Of a DNA stretch of 64,000 bases, positions 42,280 through 51,330 are shown piece after piece (position 1 is the stretch's first letter; every line of letters starts with the position of its first letter). Under the pieces are notes generated by a model. The model was not told where the DNA came from and made no database searches. It saw only the letters and a program-made list of their open reading frames with translations. Made by a program: the position numbers and the translations under genes. Source of the stretch: CAYOHP01 sp964403795 [NCBI: uncultured bacterium] (GTDB lineage Bacteria > Muiribacteriota > UBA6191 > CAZXTJ01). The stretch is taken from the NCBI GenBank assembly GCA_964403795.1, contig CAYOHP010000024.1, positions 5,978-69,977 on the forward strand, in the 5' to 3' direction.

Positions 42280-43200
42280 GTGAGCATCGCCAAGCGAGGG
42301 ATCGACATCCTCGGTGTCCCCATGGACCTCGGGTCGGGACGCCGGGGAGTCGACATGGGACCCTCGGCCCTGCGCACCGCCCGCCTGGGCGCCAAGCTGA
42401 AGGCGCTCGGGTACGACGTGGTCGACCGGGGCGACGTCGATGTCGACGTGGTGGAGACCCAGGAGATGGGGCGGGAGTCCTGCCGCTACCTCCGCAGCAT
42501 CGTGGACGCGTGCAGCCGGCTCTGCGAGATGGTGGCCGAGACCCTGGAGCGGGGCCGCATGCCGGTGATCCTGGGCGGCGACCACTCGATCAACGCCGGG
42601 ACCATGGCGGCCTACAAGCGGGTCTTCGGGCCCCGCAAGGAGAAGATCGGGCTGGTCTGGATCGACGCCCACGCCGACATGAACACGCCCCAGACCACGC
42701 CCTCGGGGAACGTCCACGGGATGCCGCTGGCGGTCGCCATCGGCCAGGGCGTCCCGGAGCTGACCGAACTGGGCGCCCCGAGTCCCCATGTTCACCCGGA
42801 GAGCGTGGCCCTGATCGGGATCCGGGACGTGGATGATCCCGAGAAGGGGAACGTCCGGGCCAGCCGGGTCCGGGCCTATCCCATGCGCGACCTCGACGAA
42901 CGCGGGGTCGCCGAGGTGATGCGGGAAGCGCTCCGCCACGTGCGGAAGAACACCGCCGGGTTCGTGGTGACGCTGGACGCGGATGCCCTCGATCCCGAGA
43001 TCGCTCCCGGGGTGGGGACACCCGTCAAGGGCGGCATCAGCTATCGCGAGGCCCACCTGATGATGGAGATCGTGGCCGAGACCGAGGGCCTGCTCGGGTT
43101 CGAGCTGACCGAGGTGAACCCGCTGCTCGACATGAACAACCGCACCGCGGAGATCATGGTCGAGCTGGTCCAGAGCGCCTTCGGCAAGACCATCCTGTAG
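42280..43200 (+). CDS. rocF: Arginase (ureohydrolase family)
   Basis: This is a 306-residue dimanganese ureohydrolase expected to split arginine into ornithine and urea. The metal-binding motifs are complete: GGDHSINAG, DAHADMN and DADALDP. The active-site stretch DAHADMNTPQTTPSGNVHGM is of arginase type (T-S/T-P-SGN-HG) rather than agmatinase type. The C-terminal 'GFELTEVNPLLDMNNRTAE' matches arginase. GTG 42280 is chosen for its GGAGGT site 7 nt upstream. PEGA gene follows 12 bp after. The assignment as arginase rather than formiminoglutamase or guanidinobutyrase is good but not absolute. Confidence 0.88.
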   Translation: MSIAKRGIDILGVPMDLGSGRRGVDMGPSALRTARLGAKLKALGYDVVDRGDVDVDVVETQEMGRESCRYLRSIVDACSRLCEMVAETLERGRMPVILGGDHSINAGTMAAYKRVFGPRKEKIGLVWIDAHADMNTPQTTPSGNVHGMPLAVAIGQGVPELTELGAPSPHVHPESVALIGIRDVDDPEKGNVRASRVRAYPMRDLDERGVAEVMREALRHVRKNTAGFVVTLDADALDPEIAPGVGTPVKGGISYREAHLMMEIVAETEGLLGFELTEVNPLLDMNNRTAEIMVELVQSAFGKTIL

Positions 43201-43212
43201 AGGAGGATGCCC

Positions 43213-43770
43213 ATGTCGCCCCTTCGCCCGAGCCGCTGGCTCGCCCTTCTGCTGCTGGCCTCGCCCCTGACCGCGGGACTGAACCTCGACGTGCGCTCCG
43301 ACGAGCCGTGCAAGGTCTACCTGGGAGACGAGTACCTGGGCGACACCCCTCTGATCCTGAAGGACGTGGTCCCGGGGGCGCATCGGGTGATTTTCGAAAG
43401 TGTGCGCACCGGGGAGCGCAAGGAGTTCGCGGCCTACTCCCCCTCGGTCGCCACCACCGAGAAGGTGCTCTACGCCAAGTTCCTGCCCCATTCGGTACCT
43501 CCGGCCCTCGAGACCTTGCAGCCGGCGCCGGTCTACGTGCCGGTGGCCCGGCCCCCGGCTCCCCGGCGCTGGGAGACCTCCACGGTGCAGCCGGTGGCCA
43601 TCTCGGAGCCTCCTCCCCGCAAGGAGAGCCGGGGCAAGACCCATACCCGGAACACCCTGCTGGGCCTGACCGCGGCCAGCCAGATCATGAACCAGGACAA
43701 GAAGGACAAGGTCCGCCAGCGCAACGTGGGCGCCGGCCTGATCATCCTGAACGAGCTGTTCCGGAAGTGA
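43213..43770 (+). CDS. Secreted PEGA-domain protein
   Basis: This is a 185-residue exported protein with a signal peptide ('SRWLALLLLASPLTAG'). It is followed by a PEGA beta domain whose repeat reads 'DEPCKVYLGDEYLGDTPLIL' and 'KDVVPGAHRVIFES'; the family motif is P.GA.V.ldG...G.tP. The second half is Pro-rich, then a basic tail ('QDKKDKVRQRNVGAG'). PEGA domains are surface or periplasmic modules. ATG 43213 is chosen because AGGAGG is 6 nt upstream; ATG 43207 touches that site directly. It is likely co-transcribed with arginase, although no functional link is evident. Confidence 0.7.
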   Translation: MSPLRPSRWLALLLLASPLTAGLNLDVRSDEPCKVYLGDEYLGDTPLILKDVVPGAHRVIFESVRTGERKEFAAYSPSVATTEKVLYAKFLPHSVPPALETLQPAPVYVPVARPPAPRRWETSTVQPVAISEPPPRKESRGKTHTRNTLLGLTAASQIMNQDKKDKVRQRNVGAGLIILNELFRK

Positions 43771-43793
43771 TCGGACCCTAGCGTTCGCCGGGG

Positions 43794-43799
43794 TACCTT
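43794..43799 (+). promoter_or_regulatory. -10 box for a leaderless transporter mRNA
   Basis: TACCTT ends 8 nt before the GTG at 43808, so transcription is predicted to begin at the start codon. No ribosome binding site is present between them. A recognisable -35 is lacking. Confidence 0.4.
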
Positions 43800-43807
43800 C
43801 GCCCCGA

Positions 43808-45115
43808 GTGAGCGCCCCTCCGCAGCCCGGACCCGATGCCGACGACGACGTCGCCGGGCTGGCCCGCGTCGCCCAGGGCTACTTCTTCCTCCTGATGCTC
43901 GGCTACTACGTGCTCAAGCCGATCCGGGAGTCGCTGTTCCTGGGGTCCCATGGCAGCGCCAACCTGCCGGTGGCCCACCTCGGGGTCCTGGCGGTGACCC
44001 TGTTCGCGTTCCGGATCTACGCCGGATGGGTGCGGACGCTCCCGGGTCCGGCCGCGGTCCGGCTCGTCAACGGGGGATTCCTCTCCTGCATCGTCGGGTT
44101 CTGGATCGTGGCCATGGTGGTGGGCGAGGACCCGGTGGTGCGCCCGGTGCTGGCCGGTGCCTACTTCGTGTGGGCCAGCCTGTTCTCGACCTTCGCCACC
44201 TCGCTCTTCTGGGCTCTGTGCTCGGCCCGCTTCACGCCCGCCCAGGGGAGTCGCCACTACGGCCGGATCGCGGCCGCCGGGATCCTGGGTGCCATGGCAG
44301 GAGGCCTGCTCACCCGGCTGCTGGCCCAGCGCATCGGCACCCTCCAGCTCCTGCTGCTGGCCGCGGTCCTGCTCTCGCCCTTGCTCGGCCTGGGGGCCCG
44401 CCTGGTGCGCGGCACGGCCCCCCTGGCAACGGCCGGTGGTGCCCGCAAGGGGGACGGGGCCGGCTCCACCGATGCCTTGGCCAGGACCACCCGGGATCCC
44501 TACCTGGTGGATCTGGCGCTGCTGGTGGTCCTGACCATCCTGGCCACCGCTCTCGACGACTACCGCTGCGTCCGGGTGATCGAGGCTGCGGTCGCGGAAC
44601 AGGACGCCCGGACCGCCTTCTTCGGTTCCCTCTACTTCACGACCAATCTGGTGGGCGTGGTGCTGGGGGGGATCGTGGCCGGCCCGGTCCAGATGCGTTG
44701 GGGACCGCTTCCCGGGCTGGCGTTGCACAGCCTGCTCCTGGTGCTCGGAGCCGGTCTGGTGCACGGCAGTCCGACCCTGGGGGTCGTCTACTTCGACCTG
44801 GCGGCCCACATGGCGGTGTCGTATTCGATCTTCCAGTCCTCCCGGGAGCTCCTCTTCGTGCCCTGCGAACCGGAGGCCCGCATGGTGTTCAAGGGACTGG
44901 TCGACACCTTCTGCTTCCGGCTCGGGGGGGCCCTGGCGGCCTGCTTCATGCTGCTCCTCGATCCGGCCCGGGCCCTGGTGCCGCTGTCGGTGGCGATCGC
45001 CGTGGCGGCGTCTGCCAAGCTCCTGCTGTCGGTGCGGCTGGCCCGGGCTTATGCCGCCCGGATCAGAGCGAGCGGCGGCGGGTCTACCCTGGGGGTGGAG
45101 GTCCGCCGCCCTTGA
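43808..45115 (+). CDS. MFS-type transporter, Npt1/Npt2 nucleotide transporter-like
   Basis: This is a 435-residue polytopic membrane protein with about 12 helices. The first helix and loop 'FLLMLGYYVLKPIRESLFLG' is the signature of bacterial proteins related to the ATP/ADP translocases (Npt1/Npt2/Tlc) of the MFS. 'GYYVLKPIRE' corresponds to the conserved KxxR region near helix 1. In free-living bacteria the substrate is unknown and may not be a nucleotide. The predicted mRNA is leaderless. The stop overlaps the XRE regulator start by 4 bp (TTGA), so both are probably made together. Possible regulation by that neighbour is inference. Confidence 0.75.
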   Translation: MSAPPQPGPDADDDVAGLARVAQGYFFLLMLGYYVLKPIRESLFLGSHGSANLPVAHLGVLAVTLFAFRIYAGWVRTLPGPAAVRLVNGGFLSCIVGFWIVAMVVGEDPVVRPVLAGAYFVWASLFSTFATSLFWALCSARFTPAQGSRHYGRIAAAGILGAMAGGLLTRLLAQRIGTLQLLLLAAVLLSPLLGLGARLVRGTAPLATAGGARKGDGAGSTDALARTTRDPYLVDLALLVVLTILATALDDYRCVRVIEAAVAEQDARTAFFGSLYFTTNLVGVVLGGIVAGPVQMRWGPLPGLALHSLLLVLGAGLVHGSPTLGVVYFDLAAHMAVSYSIFQSSRELLFVPCEPEARMVFKGLVDTFCFRLGGALAACFMLLLDPARALVPLSVAIAVAASAKLLLSVRLARAYAARIRASGGGSTLGVEVRRP

Positions 45116-46287
45116 CCGGAGGCCGTTCCCGCTCCAGGACCCGCTCCCCGGAGGATCGCTCCTCCGAGCAGGGGCTCCTCGTCTCCCGGCTGCGCGAGCG
45201 ACGGGAGCGGGCCGGCTGGACCCAGGCCGACCTGGCACGCCGGGGCGGGGTGACCCGCCAGGCGCTCTCCGCCATCGAGGCGGGTCGCTACCTCCCCAAC
45301 ACCGCGGTAGCGCTGCGCCTGGCCGGCGCCCTGGGCTGCCGGGTGGAGGAGCTCTTCGCCCTGGGCGACGATCCGGCTCCTGGTCACCCGGTCTGCCTGG
45401 CCGGCGAGGCGTCCCCGGGGGCTCGGTTGGTCCTGGCCCGGGTAGGGGATCGGCTGGTGGGGCACCCGGTGGACGACCCCTCCGCCGCCTCCGGGGGGTT
45501 GCGGGAGGCCGACGGGATCCTCCGCTCGGGGACCCGGGCCGAGTGCTGGATCGACCCGGGCGAGGTGGAGCGGACGGTGCTGCTCCTGGGGTGCGACCCG
45601 GCGCTCGACCTGGTGCAGCGCCATCTCGATCGCCGCCGCCCCGATGTGAGGATCCGCAGCGTGAACGCCTCGAGCGGGCGGGCGCTGGAGCTGCTGGCCT
45701 CGGGTCTGGCCCACCTGGCCGGGACCCACCTGGTCGATCCGGGGGGAGCCCCCGACCTCTCGCCGGCCCGGCGGGCCCTGGCCGCGACCGGCGGGCGCAT
45801 CCACGCCTTCGCCCGCTGGGAGCAAGGCCTGGTGACGGCGCCGGGGAACCCCCTCGGGATCCGCGGCGTGGCCGACCTCTTCCGTCCGGGATTGCGGTTC
45901 GCCAGTCGGCCCCCGGGGACCGGGAGCCGGCGGCTCCTCGACCTGCTCCTCGAGAGGGAGGGGATCGATCCGGGGAGTCTCCTGCCGACCGGGACCGGAC
46001 TCGACAGCCACCAGGCGGTGTGCCAGGCCGTGGCGCTGGGCGCGGCGGATGCAGGGATCGCGGTCGAGTCGTTGGCCCGGTTGCACGGGCTCGGCTTCGT
46101 GCCTCTGGCGGAGGTGAGGTTCGACCTGGCGGTGCCGTCGCCCTTCGCCGACCATCCCGCGACTTCGGCCCTGTGGGAAGCCCTGGCCGAGACCGGGGTC
46201 CGACGCAGCCTGGCGGCCCTGCCCGGCTACCGCGTCGAGGGCGTGGGCGAGCTGGTCGAGGTCGTGCCGAAGGCCCGGTCCAGGTAG
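45112..46287 (+). CDS. XRE-family regulator with periplasmic-binding-protein-like sensor domain
   Basis: This is a 391-residue DNA-binding protein. Residues about 24-82 form an XRE/Cro helix-turn-helix ('LRERRERAGWTQADLARRGG', 'VTRQALSAIEAGRYLPN'). Residues about 140-380 match the PBP-like domain (PF12727 type) found in molybdate-related and XRE-PBP regulators: 'LLLGCDPALDLVQRHLDRRR', 'INA/VNASSGRALELLASG', 'GLVTAPGNPLGIRGVADL', 'GTGLDSHQAVCQAVALGAAD'. It probably senses a small oxyanion or cofactor-type ligand. TTG 45112 overlaps the transporter stop (TTGA) with GGAGGT 10 nt before it. A TACCCT box at 45084-45089 could allow independent transcription. Confidence 0.82.
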   Translation: MTGGRSRSRTRSPEDRSSEQGLLVSRLRERRERAGWTQADLARRGGVTRQALSAIEAGRYLPNTAVALRLAGALGCRVEELFALGDDPAPGHPVCLAGEASPGARLVLARVGDRLVGHPVDDPSAASGGLREADGILRSGTRAECWIDPGEVERTVLLLGCDPALDLVQRHLDRRRPDVRIRSVNASSGRALELLASGLAHLAGTHLVDPGGAPDLSPARRALAATGGRIHAFARWEQGLVTAPGNPLGIRGVADLFRPGLRFASRPPGTGSRRLLDLLLEREGIDPGSLLPTGTGLDSHQAVCQAVALGAADAGIAVESLARLHGLGFVPLAEVRFDLAVPSPFADHPATSALWEALAETGVRRSLAALPGYRVEGVGELVEVVPKARSR

Positions 46288-46464
46288 CAGCCGGGGGCCG
46301 GGCCGGGCCAGGAGATCGGAAGTCTCCCGAGTCTCGGCGGGTGTCGGGGGCACTGCACATGAGATTCCCGCCGCTCGCGCCCGGACCCGTGAACCCGCAT
46401 CGTTATCGAGAATTCCACTCGGGCATGATCCCTGCATGCGGGAGACCGGACCCGAGGGAGTTGT
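46288..46464 (+). promoter_or_regulatory. Upstream region of the M23 lipoprotein gene
   Basis: 177 bp without a gene. It contains an AT-rich patch near 46402-46417 (GTTATCGAGAATTCC) and a CATGAT element about 20 bp later that may form the promoter, plus TGCATGC 28 nt before the start. No regulator site can be assigned. Confidence 0.25.
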
Positions 46465-47343
46465 TTGGCGTCCCGAAGCTCCGGCACCCCGATCCCGTTC
46501 GTCGCCCGCGTCCGGCGTCGGTCGCGAGTCCGCTCCCGGCTCCTGGTCTTCCTCCTCGTCTTCGGGCTCCCCCTGGGAGGCTGCAAGGGCAACGCTGCCC
46601 AGATCCTGCCGGTGATCGCCATGATCGTGGCCCAGCTGGCGGCGGCCTCCTCGGGCAACGCCGGGATGAGCCAGCCGGGCATGACCCCGACCTCGATGAT
46701 CCCGGGGTCGAGCATGACCCCCAGCGGGTTCCCCGGGTCCAACGTCCCCGGCTTCGGTCCCTCCACCTCGGGAGTTCCGGGCGGGATCCCCGGGTTCGAC
46801 ACTACCGGGCTCACCCCCGGAGCGGCGGCCACCAACGGACGCTCCTTCTTCAAGAACCTGCCGCTCCCCCAGGGCTCCTGGAAGGTCGGTCCCAACGGCC
46901 ACTTCTACGACTGCCGGGGCGGCGGCTGCACCCGTCCCCACCACGGCAACGACCTCCACGCCAAGGCCGGGACCCCGATCTTCGCGGTCTCCGACGGGGT
47001 GGTGTCACGGGTGAAGTACGACGGCGGGGGCTACCACTGGTACATCGTGGTGAAGCACCAGGACCGCTCGTCCAACGGCCGCACCTACAACACCCTCTAC
47101 GGCCACGTCGACGTGGCCTCCGGCATCCAGGAAGGCGCCCAGGTCCGGGCCGGCCAGCAGATCGCCAGCGTCAGCGCCAAAGAGGTGTCGAGCCCCCACT
47201 GCCACTTCGAGGTCCTGATCGACGACGGGGACTGGAAGGGCACTCCGGTCGACCCCAACAACTACGCCGACTTCCACCCCAAGGGCGCCCGGGGCGAGAC
47301 GGTGTACGCGGGTAGTCCGCCGCTGGGGCGCGGGCTGGTCTGA
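46465..47343 (+). CDS. M23 family metallopeptidase lipoprotein
   Basis: This is a 292-residue protein. A basic start and hydrophobic stretch lead to a lipobox ('LLVFLLVFGLPLGGCKG', Cys40), so it is lipid-anchored. A Gly/Pro/Met/Ser-rich linker of ~90 residues follows. The C-terminal 150 residues are a LytM/M23 peptidase: 'RPHHGNDLHAKAGTPIFAVS' (HxxxD ligand pair) and 'SSPHCHFEVLID' (HxH, with Cys where Leu is usual). It likely cuts peptidoglycan cross-links or is a regulator of such cutting. The TTG start is supported by a GGGAG site. Two extra Cys (CRGGGC) before the active site may form a disulphide. Confidence 0.87.
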   Translation: MASRSSGTPIPFVARVRRRSRVRSRLLVFLLVFGLPLGGCKGNAAQILPVIAMIVAQLAAASSGNAGMSQPGMTPTSMIPGSSMTPSGFPGSNVPGFGPSTSGVPGGIPGFDTTGLTPGAAATNGRSFFKNLPLPQGSWKVGPNGHFYDCRGGGCTRPHHGNDLHAKAGTPIFAVSDGVVSRVKYDGGGYHWYIVVKHQDRSSNGRTYNTLYGHVDVASGIQEGAQVRAGQQIASVSAKEVSSPHCHFEVLIDDGDWKGTPVDPNNYADFHPKGARGETVYAGSPPLGRGLV

Positions 47344-47441
47344 GGGGGATCCTGGCAAGCCTCCCCGGGGCTCCGCTGGCGGCCTTCCCCTGCCTTGTCC
47401 GGAGCGGGTCGCTGGGCTTCCCGTCGGACGCGTCCGCATGC

Positions 47442-47447
47442 TAGTTT
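47442..47447 (+). promoter_or_regulatory. -10 box of the M28 peptidase gene
   Basis: TAGTTT in the context CATGCTAGTTT, 51 nt before the start. The same CATGCTA context is found at 13497 and 29386. The -35 region is weak. Confidence 0.4.
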
Positions 47448-47497
47448 CGACCCTCGGGGCCTGCCTTGCGGGCCCGCAGAGGATCGAGGAGTCGAGT

Positions 47498-48871
47498 ATG
47501 CAGAAGCTCCGTCCGATGCCCCTTCGCGCCTTCGTGCTCTCGTTCGGCGCGTCCTTCCTGGTCGGCTCCTCCGGGCTGTCGGCCGCCCCGCTCCACATGG
47601 TCAAGGTGGCCGAGGCCGATTGGGCCCGGGCCTCCACCGTGCTCTCGGGCTACGAGGTGGCGGTCGACGAGGCGGTGCTGGCGGTGGCCGACGACGCCGA
47701 GCGCGCCCGGCTCGAGTCGGGCGGCGTCGCCGTGCAAGTCCTCGACTCGAACGACGACCCGGCGCTGCGCTGGTATGTGGTCGACCTCCAGGGGCGGGGC
47801 CTGCATTCCCGCTCGCTCCGCCATCTGGCACCCGCCGAGCCGGGCCAGCTCCCCGCCGGCTTCGGACCCGCCGTCTTCCAGGACCGGGACCGGGCGGTGC
47901 TGCGCCTCGACGAGGCACGGGCCCACGAGCTCCACGAGTCGGGGTACGAGCTCTTCGAAGCCCGCACCTCGGGCGCACCGGCGGCCGCCTACTCCACCCG
48001 GCGCCAGGAGACCCTCGGGTTCTGGGCCGCCGATCCGCTCGAGGTCGCCGATCCCGCCCCGGTGCTGGCGGCCCTGGAGCCGGCCCGGCGCAAGCTCGAC
48101 CACGAGTACCTGGTGAACCTCGGCACCCGCCACTACGCCCAGGAGGGAGGCCGGCTGGCGGCCCAGTTCATGAAGCAGCGCCTCCAGGATGCCGGGCTCG
48201 CCGCCGAGTTCCACGACTTCGTCTACCGGGGCGTGAACCTCCAGAACGTGGTCGCCACCCTGCCCGGCGAGGACCCGGCGGCGCCGGCGGTGATCATCTC
48301 GGCCCATATGGACTCGATCCGGCTCTGGGGTGGCACCGACAAGGCCCCGGGGGCCGACGACAACGCCTCGGGCAGCTCGGCGCTCCTCTCGGTGGCCCGG
48401 GCCATGGCGAGGTTCAAGTTCGAGCGCAGCGTGCGCTTCCTCGCCTTCCACGCCGAGGAGGTCGGCTTGATCGGCTCCAAGGCCTACGCCGACATGGTGG
48501 CGGCCCGGGGCGACCAGCTCGCCGGGGTCCTCAACATGGACATGCTCGGCTACGGCGGCGGCAAGATGGAGGTCATCGGCGACGGGCCCTCCACCGAGCT
48601 CGTGAACCGCATCAAGGCCGTGGGCCAGCCGGTGACCAGCCTGGAGGTCATCCCCACCGTGAAGCCCGAGTTCTGGTACTCCGACCACAGCTCGTTCTGG
48701 CGCAAGGGCTACGCCGCGGTGCTGATCTCGGAAGAGCTCGACAACTTCAATCCCCACATCCACACTCTGAAGGACACCTTCGACAAGATCTCGGCGGAGC
48801 GCATCGACCAGAGCCTCCGGGTGACCGTGGCCGCGGCCTCGGCGCTCGCCGGTCTGGTCGGTCCCCGGTGA
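47498..48871 (+). CDS. Secreted M28 family aminopeptidase
   Basis: This 457-residue exported zinc peptidase carries a signal peptide ('LRAFVLSFGASFLVGSSGLS', cut near AAP). A ~190-residue N-terminal propeptide-like domain precedes the M28 core, whose ligands are all visible: His in 'VIISAHMDSIR', Asp in 'PGADDNASGSSAL', the catalytic Glu-Glu in 'FHAEEVGLIG', Asp in 'LNMDMLGYG' and His in 'PHIHTLKDTF'. It should release N-terminal amino acids from extracellular or periplasmic peptides. The ATG has a GAGGAG site 7 nt upstream. The MBL-fold gene follows 32 bp later and may be co-transcribed. Confidence 0.92.
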   Translation: MQKLRPMPLRAFVLSFGASFLVGSSGLSAAPLHMVKVAEADWARASTVLSGYEVAVDEAVLAVADDAERARLESGGVAVQVLDSNDDPALRWYVVDLQGRGLHSRSLRHLAPAEPGQLPAGFGPAVFQDRDRAVLRLDEARAHELHESGYELFEARTSGAPAAAYSTRRQETLGFWAADPLEVADPAPVLAALEPARRKLDHEYLVNLGTRHYAQEGGRLAAQFMKQRLQDAGLAAEFHDFVYRGVNLQNVVATLPGEDPAAPAVIISAHMDSIRLWGGTDKAPGADDNASGSSALLSVARAMARFKFERSVRFLAFHAEEVGLIGSKAYADMVAARGDQLAGVLNMDMLGYGGGKMEVIGDGPSTELVNRIKAVGQPVTSLEVIPTVKPEFWYSDHSSFWRKGYAAVLISEELDNFNPHIHTLKDTFDKISAERIDQSLRVTVAAASALAGLVGPR

Positions 48872-48903
48872 GGCGGTCGGGGGGAAGGCAGGGAGGGCGC
48901 ACC

Positions 48904-51324
48904 ATGGCACGGATCGTCTGCCGGACCGCCCAGAGGTTCCTGGTCGGCCTGGGGCTGGCACTCGCCGCCACGGCCTCGCCCGGTGGTCCCTCGGCGCCGG
49001 CCTCCGGTGACCGGATGCGGGCCTTCACCGTCGACGTGGGCACCGGGCTGGGGATGTACTTCGAGCTGCCCGGCGGCCCCGAAGGTCGCCCCTGGCGCAT
49101 CGTCTACGACACCGGCAAGGGCCAGTCGAGCGGCACCGACAACGACATGGTGAGCTTCCTGGTCTCGCCAACGGTCGGCCTGAAGCCGGCCTCCGAGGGC
49201 TTCGAGGGCGACGTCATCGATTACTTCGTGCTCTCCCATCCGCACGAGGACCACTTCAACGGGGCGATCGCGGTCTTCGAGAGCTTCGACGTCCGCAACG
49301 TGATCGAGTCGAAGCAGATCCTGAACCTCCGCTACCTGGCGCGTTTCAAGGTCTCCGCCATGCAGGAGATCCTGGCCGCCCGCGAGCGGGGCCTGGAGAG
49401 CCGCTACTACGTGGTGGCCCTGCCGTATCCCAACGGCTTCGACCAGCCCCGCGACGGCCAGCCCTTCGACGAGTACGAGCTGGTGGAAGGTTTCCTCCCC
49501 GGGTACCTGAAGGGGAAGGTCGACCCCAGGAAGGGTCAAGGGAAGGTACGCTTCCCCTTCGGGCCCGACCAGGTGGCGCAACCCGTCGAGGTTCCCGTGA
49601 ACGAGCTGATCAAGGACGAGCGGGTCCTGAAGAAGCTCGACCCCGAGTTCGTCGAGGGAGTGATGCCGATCGACGTGCTCCCGGTCGGCACCCAGTTCGC
49701 GCTGGGGCGGGAGGGCGGCTTCACGGTCCTCCACGGCGACACGGTGGCGGCTCTCGATCCGGAGAACGTCCACGACGAGAGCTACCGGGCCTCCACTCCC
49801 TACTACCGGGAAGCGGACCTGAACGACAGCTCGGTCGCCATCCGGGTCCATTACAAGGCCACCAGCATCATGGTTCCCGGCGATGCCGAGGGTCGCGACA
49901 AGCGCCCCTCGTCCATGCTGCACCTGGCCGACCTGTTCGGGACCGGTGAGGACGAGGACGCCTACACCGCCGAGGAGATGGCCAGCTACCTCCGGATGGA
50001 CCGCCCCGAAGGCGAACGTCTGCCCCTGCTCCCCGGGTTCGAGCGCTACGTGATGGCGGGCGCCGAGATGCTCGAGCTGTTCGACTCGGGGTACGTCACG
50101 CTGGACCGGGTCACCCCCGAAGACCTCGAGGTCGCCCACGGCGACAAGGAATGGACCATCAAGGCCAAGAAGTTCGAGAGCCCGGGCGACGTCCCCGACG
50201 GCATCATCGGGTGGGCCAAGGGAGGCGGCAAGCGGCGGGAGACGGTGCATCCCGAGTGGAAGGAGCGGCTGCTCCGGCTCCACCAGGACCTGGCCTTGAA
50301 CCGCCAGAAGATGGAGTCGCTGCGCAACCGGTTCCTGGGTTGGCTGAAGGGCGCCAAGCCCCGGCTCGACAAGGACGGCAAGAGCTTCCGGCTGATCTGG
50401 GACAAGCCGGTCTACACCATCACCAACCTGGTGAACATCACCGAGCGGGTCTTCTACGTGGACCCTTCGCTGGCCAACCTGCTCGCCGGGTTCGTGCTCC
50501 GTTCCGACGAGTTCCTCGACTACCTGGCGCCCGAGGACCGCAGCCAGTGGGCCAAGCGGGGCGAGCGCCACATGCTCGACGTGGCCGACCAGATCAAGGC
50601 CGAGTCCGGGATCGACATCCTCAAGAGCGACGTGCTGGTGTTCGGTCACCACGGCTCGTTCACCTCGGGCTCGCTCGGGTTCGTGCTCCGGGTGGATCCC
50701 AACGTCGGGATCATCTCGGCCGACGACAAGAACTACACCGGCTCCACGCTGCCCGACTTCTCGGCCCTGTTCTGGAACATGAACAGCCACCATCCCAAGG
50801 CCCGGGCGTTACTCCACTCGCTCTTCTTCCACGCCGACCTGCTGGCCAGGAAGCGCGGTGAGCCGGTCGACGGGTACGCCGAGCGCAACCGCTACTCGCA
50901 GTCGGCGGCCCGGGTGTTCCGGCGGCGCCGGCGCTGGCCGATCCCGCTGTGGCGGACCGACTTCAACGACGACCTCACCAACGTGAACACCCTGACCGAC
51001 AACATCGCCATCGAGACCGACGGGTCGGCGCCGATCTGGGCCTTTGCCCGGCACATCGGGAAGGACGGCAAGGACGCCCTGCCCGAGGACGCCGCTGCCA
51101 ACCCCGACCGCTACCGCTACTGGTCCCAGGAGCTGGTGGGGAGCCATCCCGCCGGCTCGCCCGAGATCCGGCCCCATGACCCCAGCGGGGTGATCCGCAC
51201 CTTCGCGGTCGAGGACCGCCTCGAGGAGTCCATGGCCCTGCGCGGCATCATGCCGGCACCCCGCAGCGAACTCGAGGAACTCGCCGATGAGTCCTACGAG
51301 GACTGGACGCACGACCACGAGTAG
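48904..51324 (+). CDS. Exported MBL-fold hydrolase (ComEC-like) with large insertion
   Basis: This is an 806-residue protein with a signal-like start ('FLVGLGLALAATASPGGPSA'). The metallo-beta-lactamase fold shows motif 2 as SHPHEDHFNG (His112, His114, Asp116, His117), then VPGDAEG (Asp327). Then, only after about 240 intervening residues, VFGHHGSFTSGS (His582-His583). These motifs correspond to the MBL domain at the C-terminus of ComEC, where GDAE and GHHGS are about 30 residues apart. The insertion ('KRRETVHPEWKERLLRLHQD' and neighbours) is charged and helical. The C-terminal ~200 residues have no recognised domain. The substrate could be a nucleic acid or phosphodiester; this is inference. 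Confidence 0.78.
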   Translation: MARIVCRTAQRFLVGLGLALAATASPGGPSAPASGDRMRAFTVDVGTGLGMYFELPGGPEGRPWRIVYDTGKGQSSGTDNDMVSFLVSPTVGLKPASEGFEGDVIDYFVLSHPHEDHFNGAIAVFESFDVRNVIESKQILNLRYLARFKVSAMQEILAARERGLESRYYVVALPYPNGFDQPRDGQPFDEYELVEGFLPGYLKGKVDPRKGQGKVRFPFGPDQVAQPVEVPVNELIKDERVLKKLDPEFVEGVMPIDVLPVGTQFALGREGGFTVLHGDTVAALDPENVHDESYRASTPYYREADLNDSSVAIRVHYKATSIMVPGDAEGRDKRPSSMLHLADLFGTGEDEDAYTAEEMASYLRMDRPEGERLPLLPGFERYVMAGAEMLELFDSGYVTLDRVTPEDLEVAHGDKEWTIKAKKFESPGDVPDGIIGWAKGGGKRRETVHPEWKERLLRLHQDLALNRQKMESLRNRFLGWLKGAKPRLDKDGKSFRLIWDKPVYTITNLVNITERVFYVDPSLANLLAGFVLRSDEFLDYLAPEDRSQWAKRGERHMLDVADQIKAESGIDILKSDVLVFGHHGSFTSGSLGFVLRVDPNVGIISADDKNYTGSTLPDFSALFWNMNSHHPKARALLHSLFFHADLLARKRGEPVDGYAERNRYSQSAARVFRRRRRWPIPLWRTDFNDDLTNVNTLTDNIAIETDGSAPIWAFARHIGKDGKDALPEDAAANPDRYRYWSQELVGSHPAGSPEIRPHDPSGVIRTFAVEDRLEESMALRGIMPAPRSELEELADESYEDWTHDHE

Positions 51325-51330
51325 TCCGGA

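Noticed and set aside
42280-43200. Agmatinase as an alternative for the ureohydrolase
   Set aside because: The active-site stretch with TTPSGNVHG is of the arginase type; no agmatinase-specific features were seen.
43778-46360. Long minus-strand open frame opposite the transporter and XRE regulator
   Set aside because: Arg/Pro/Gly-rich shadow of two genes with recognisable domains; no start signals.
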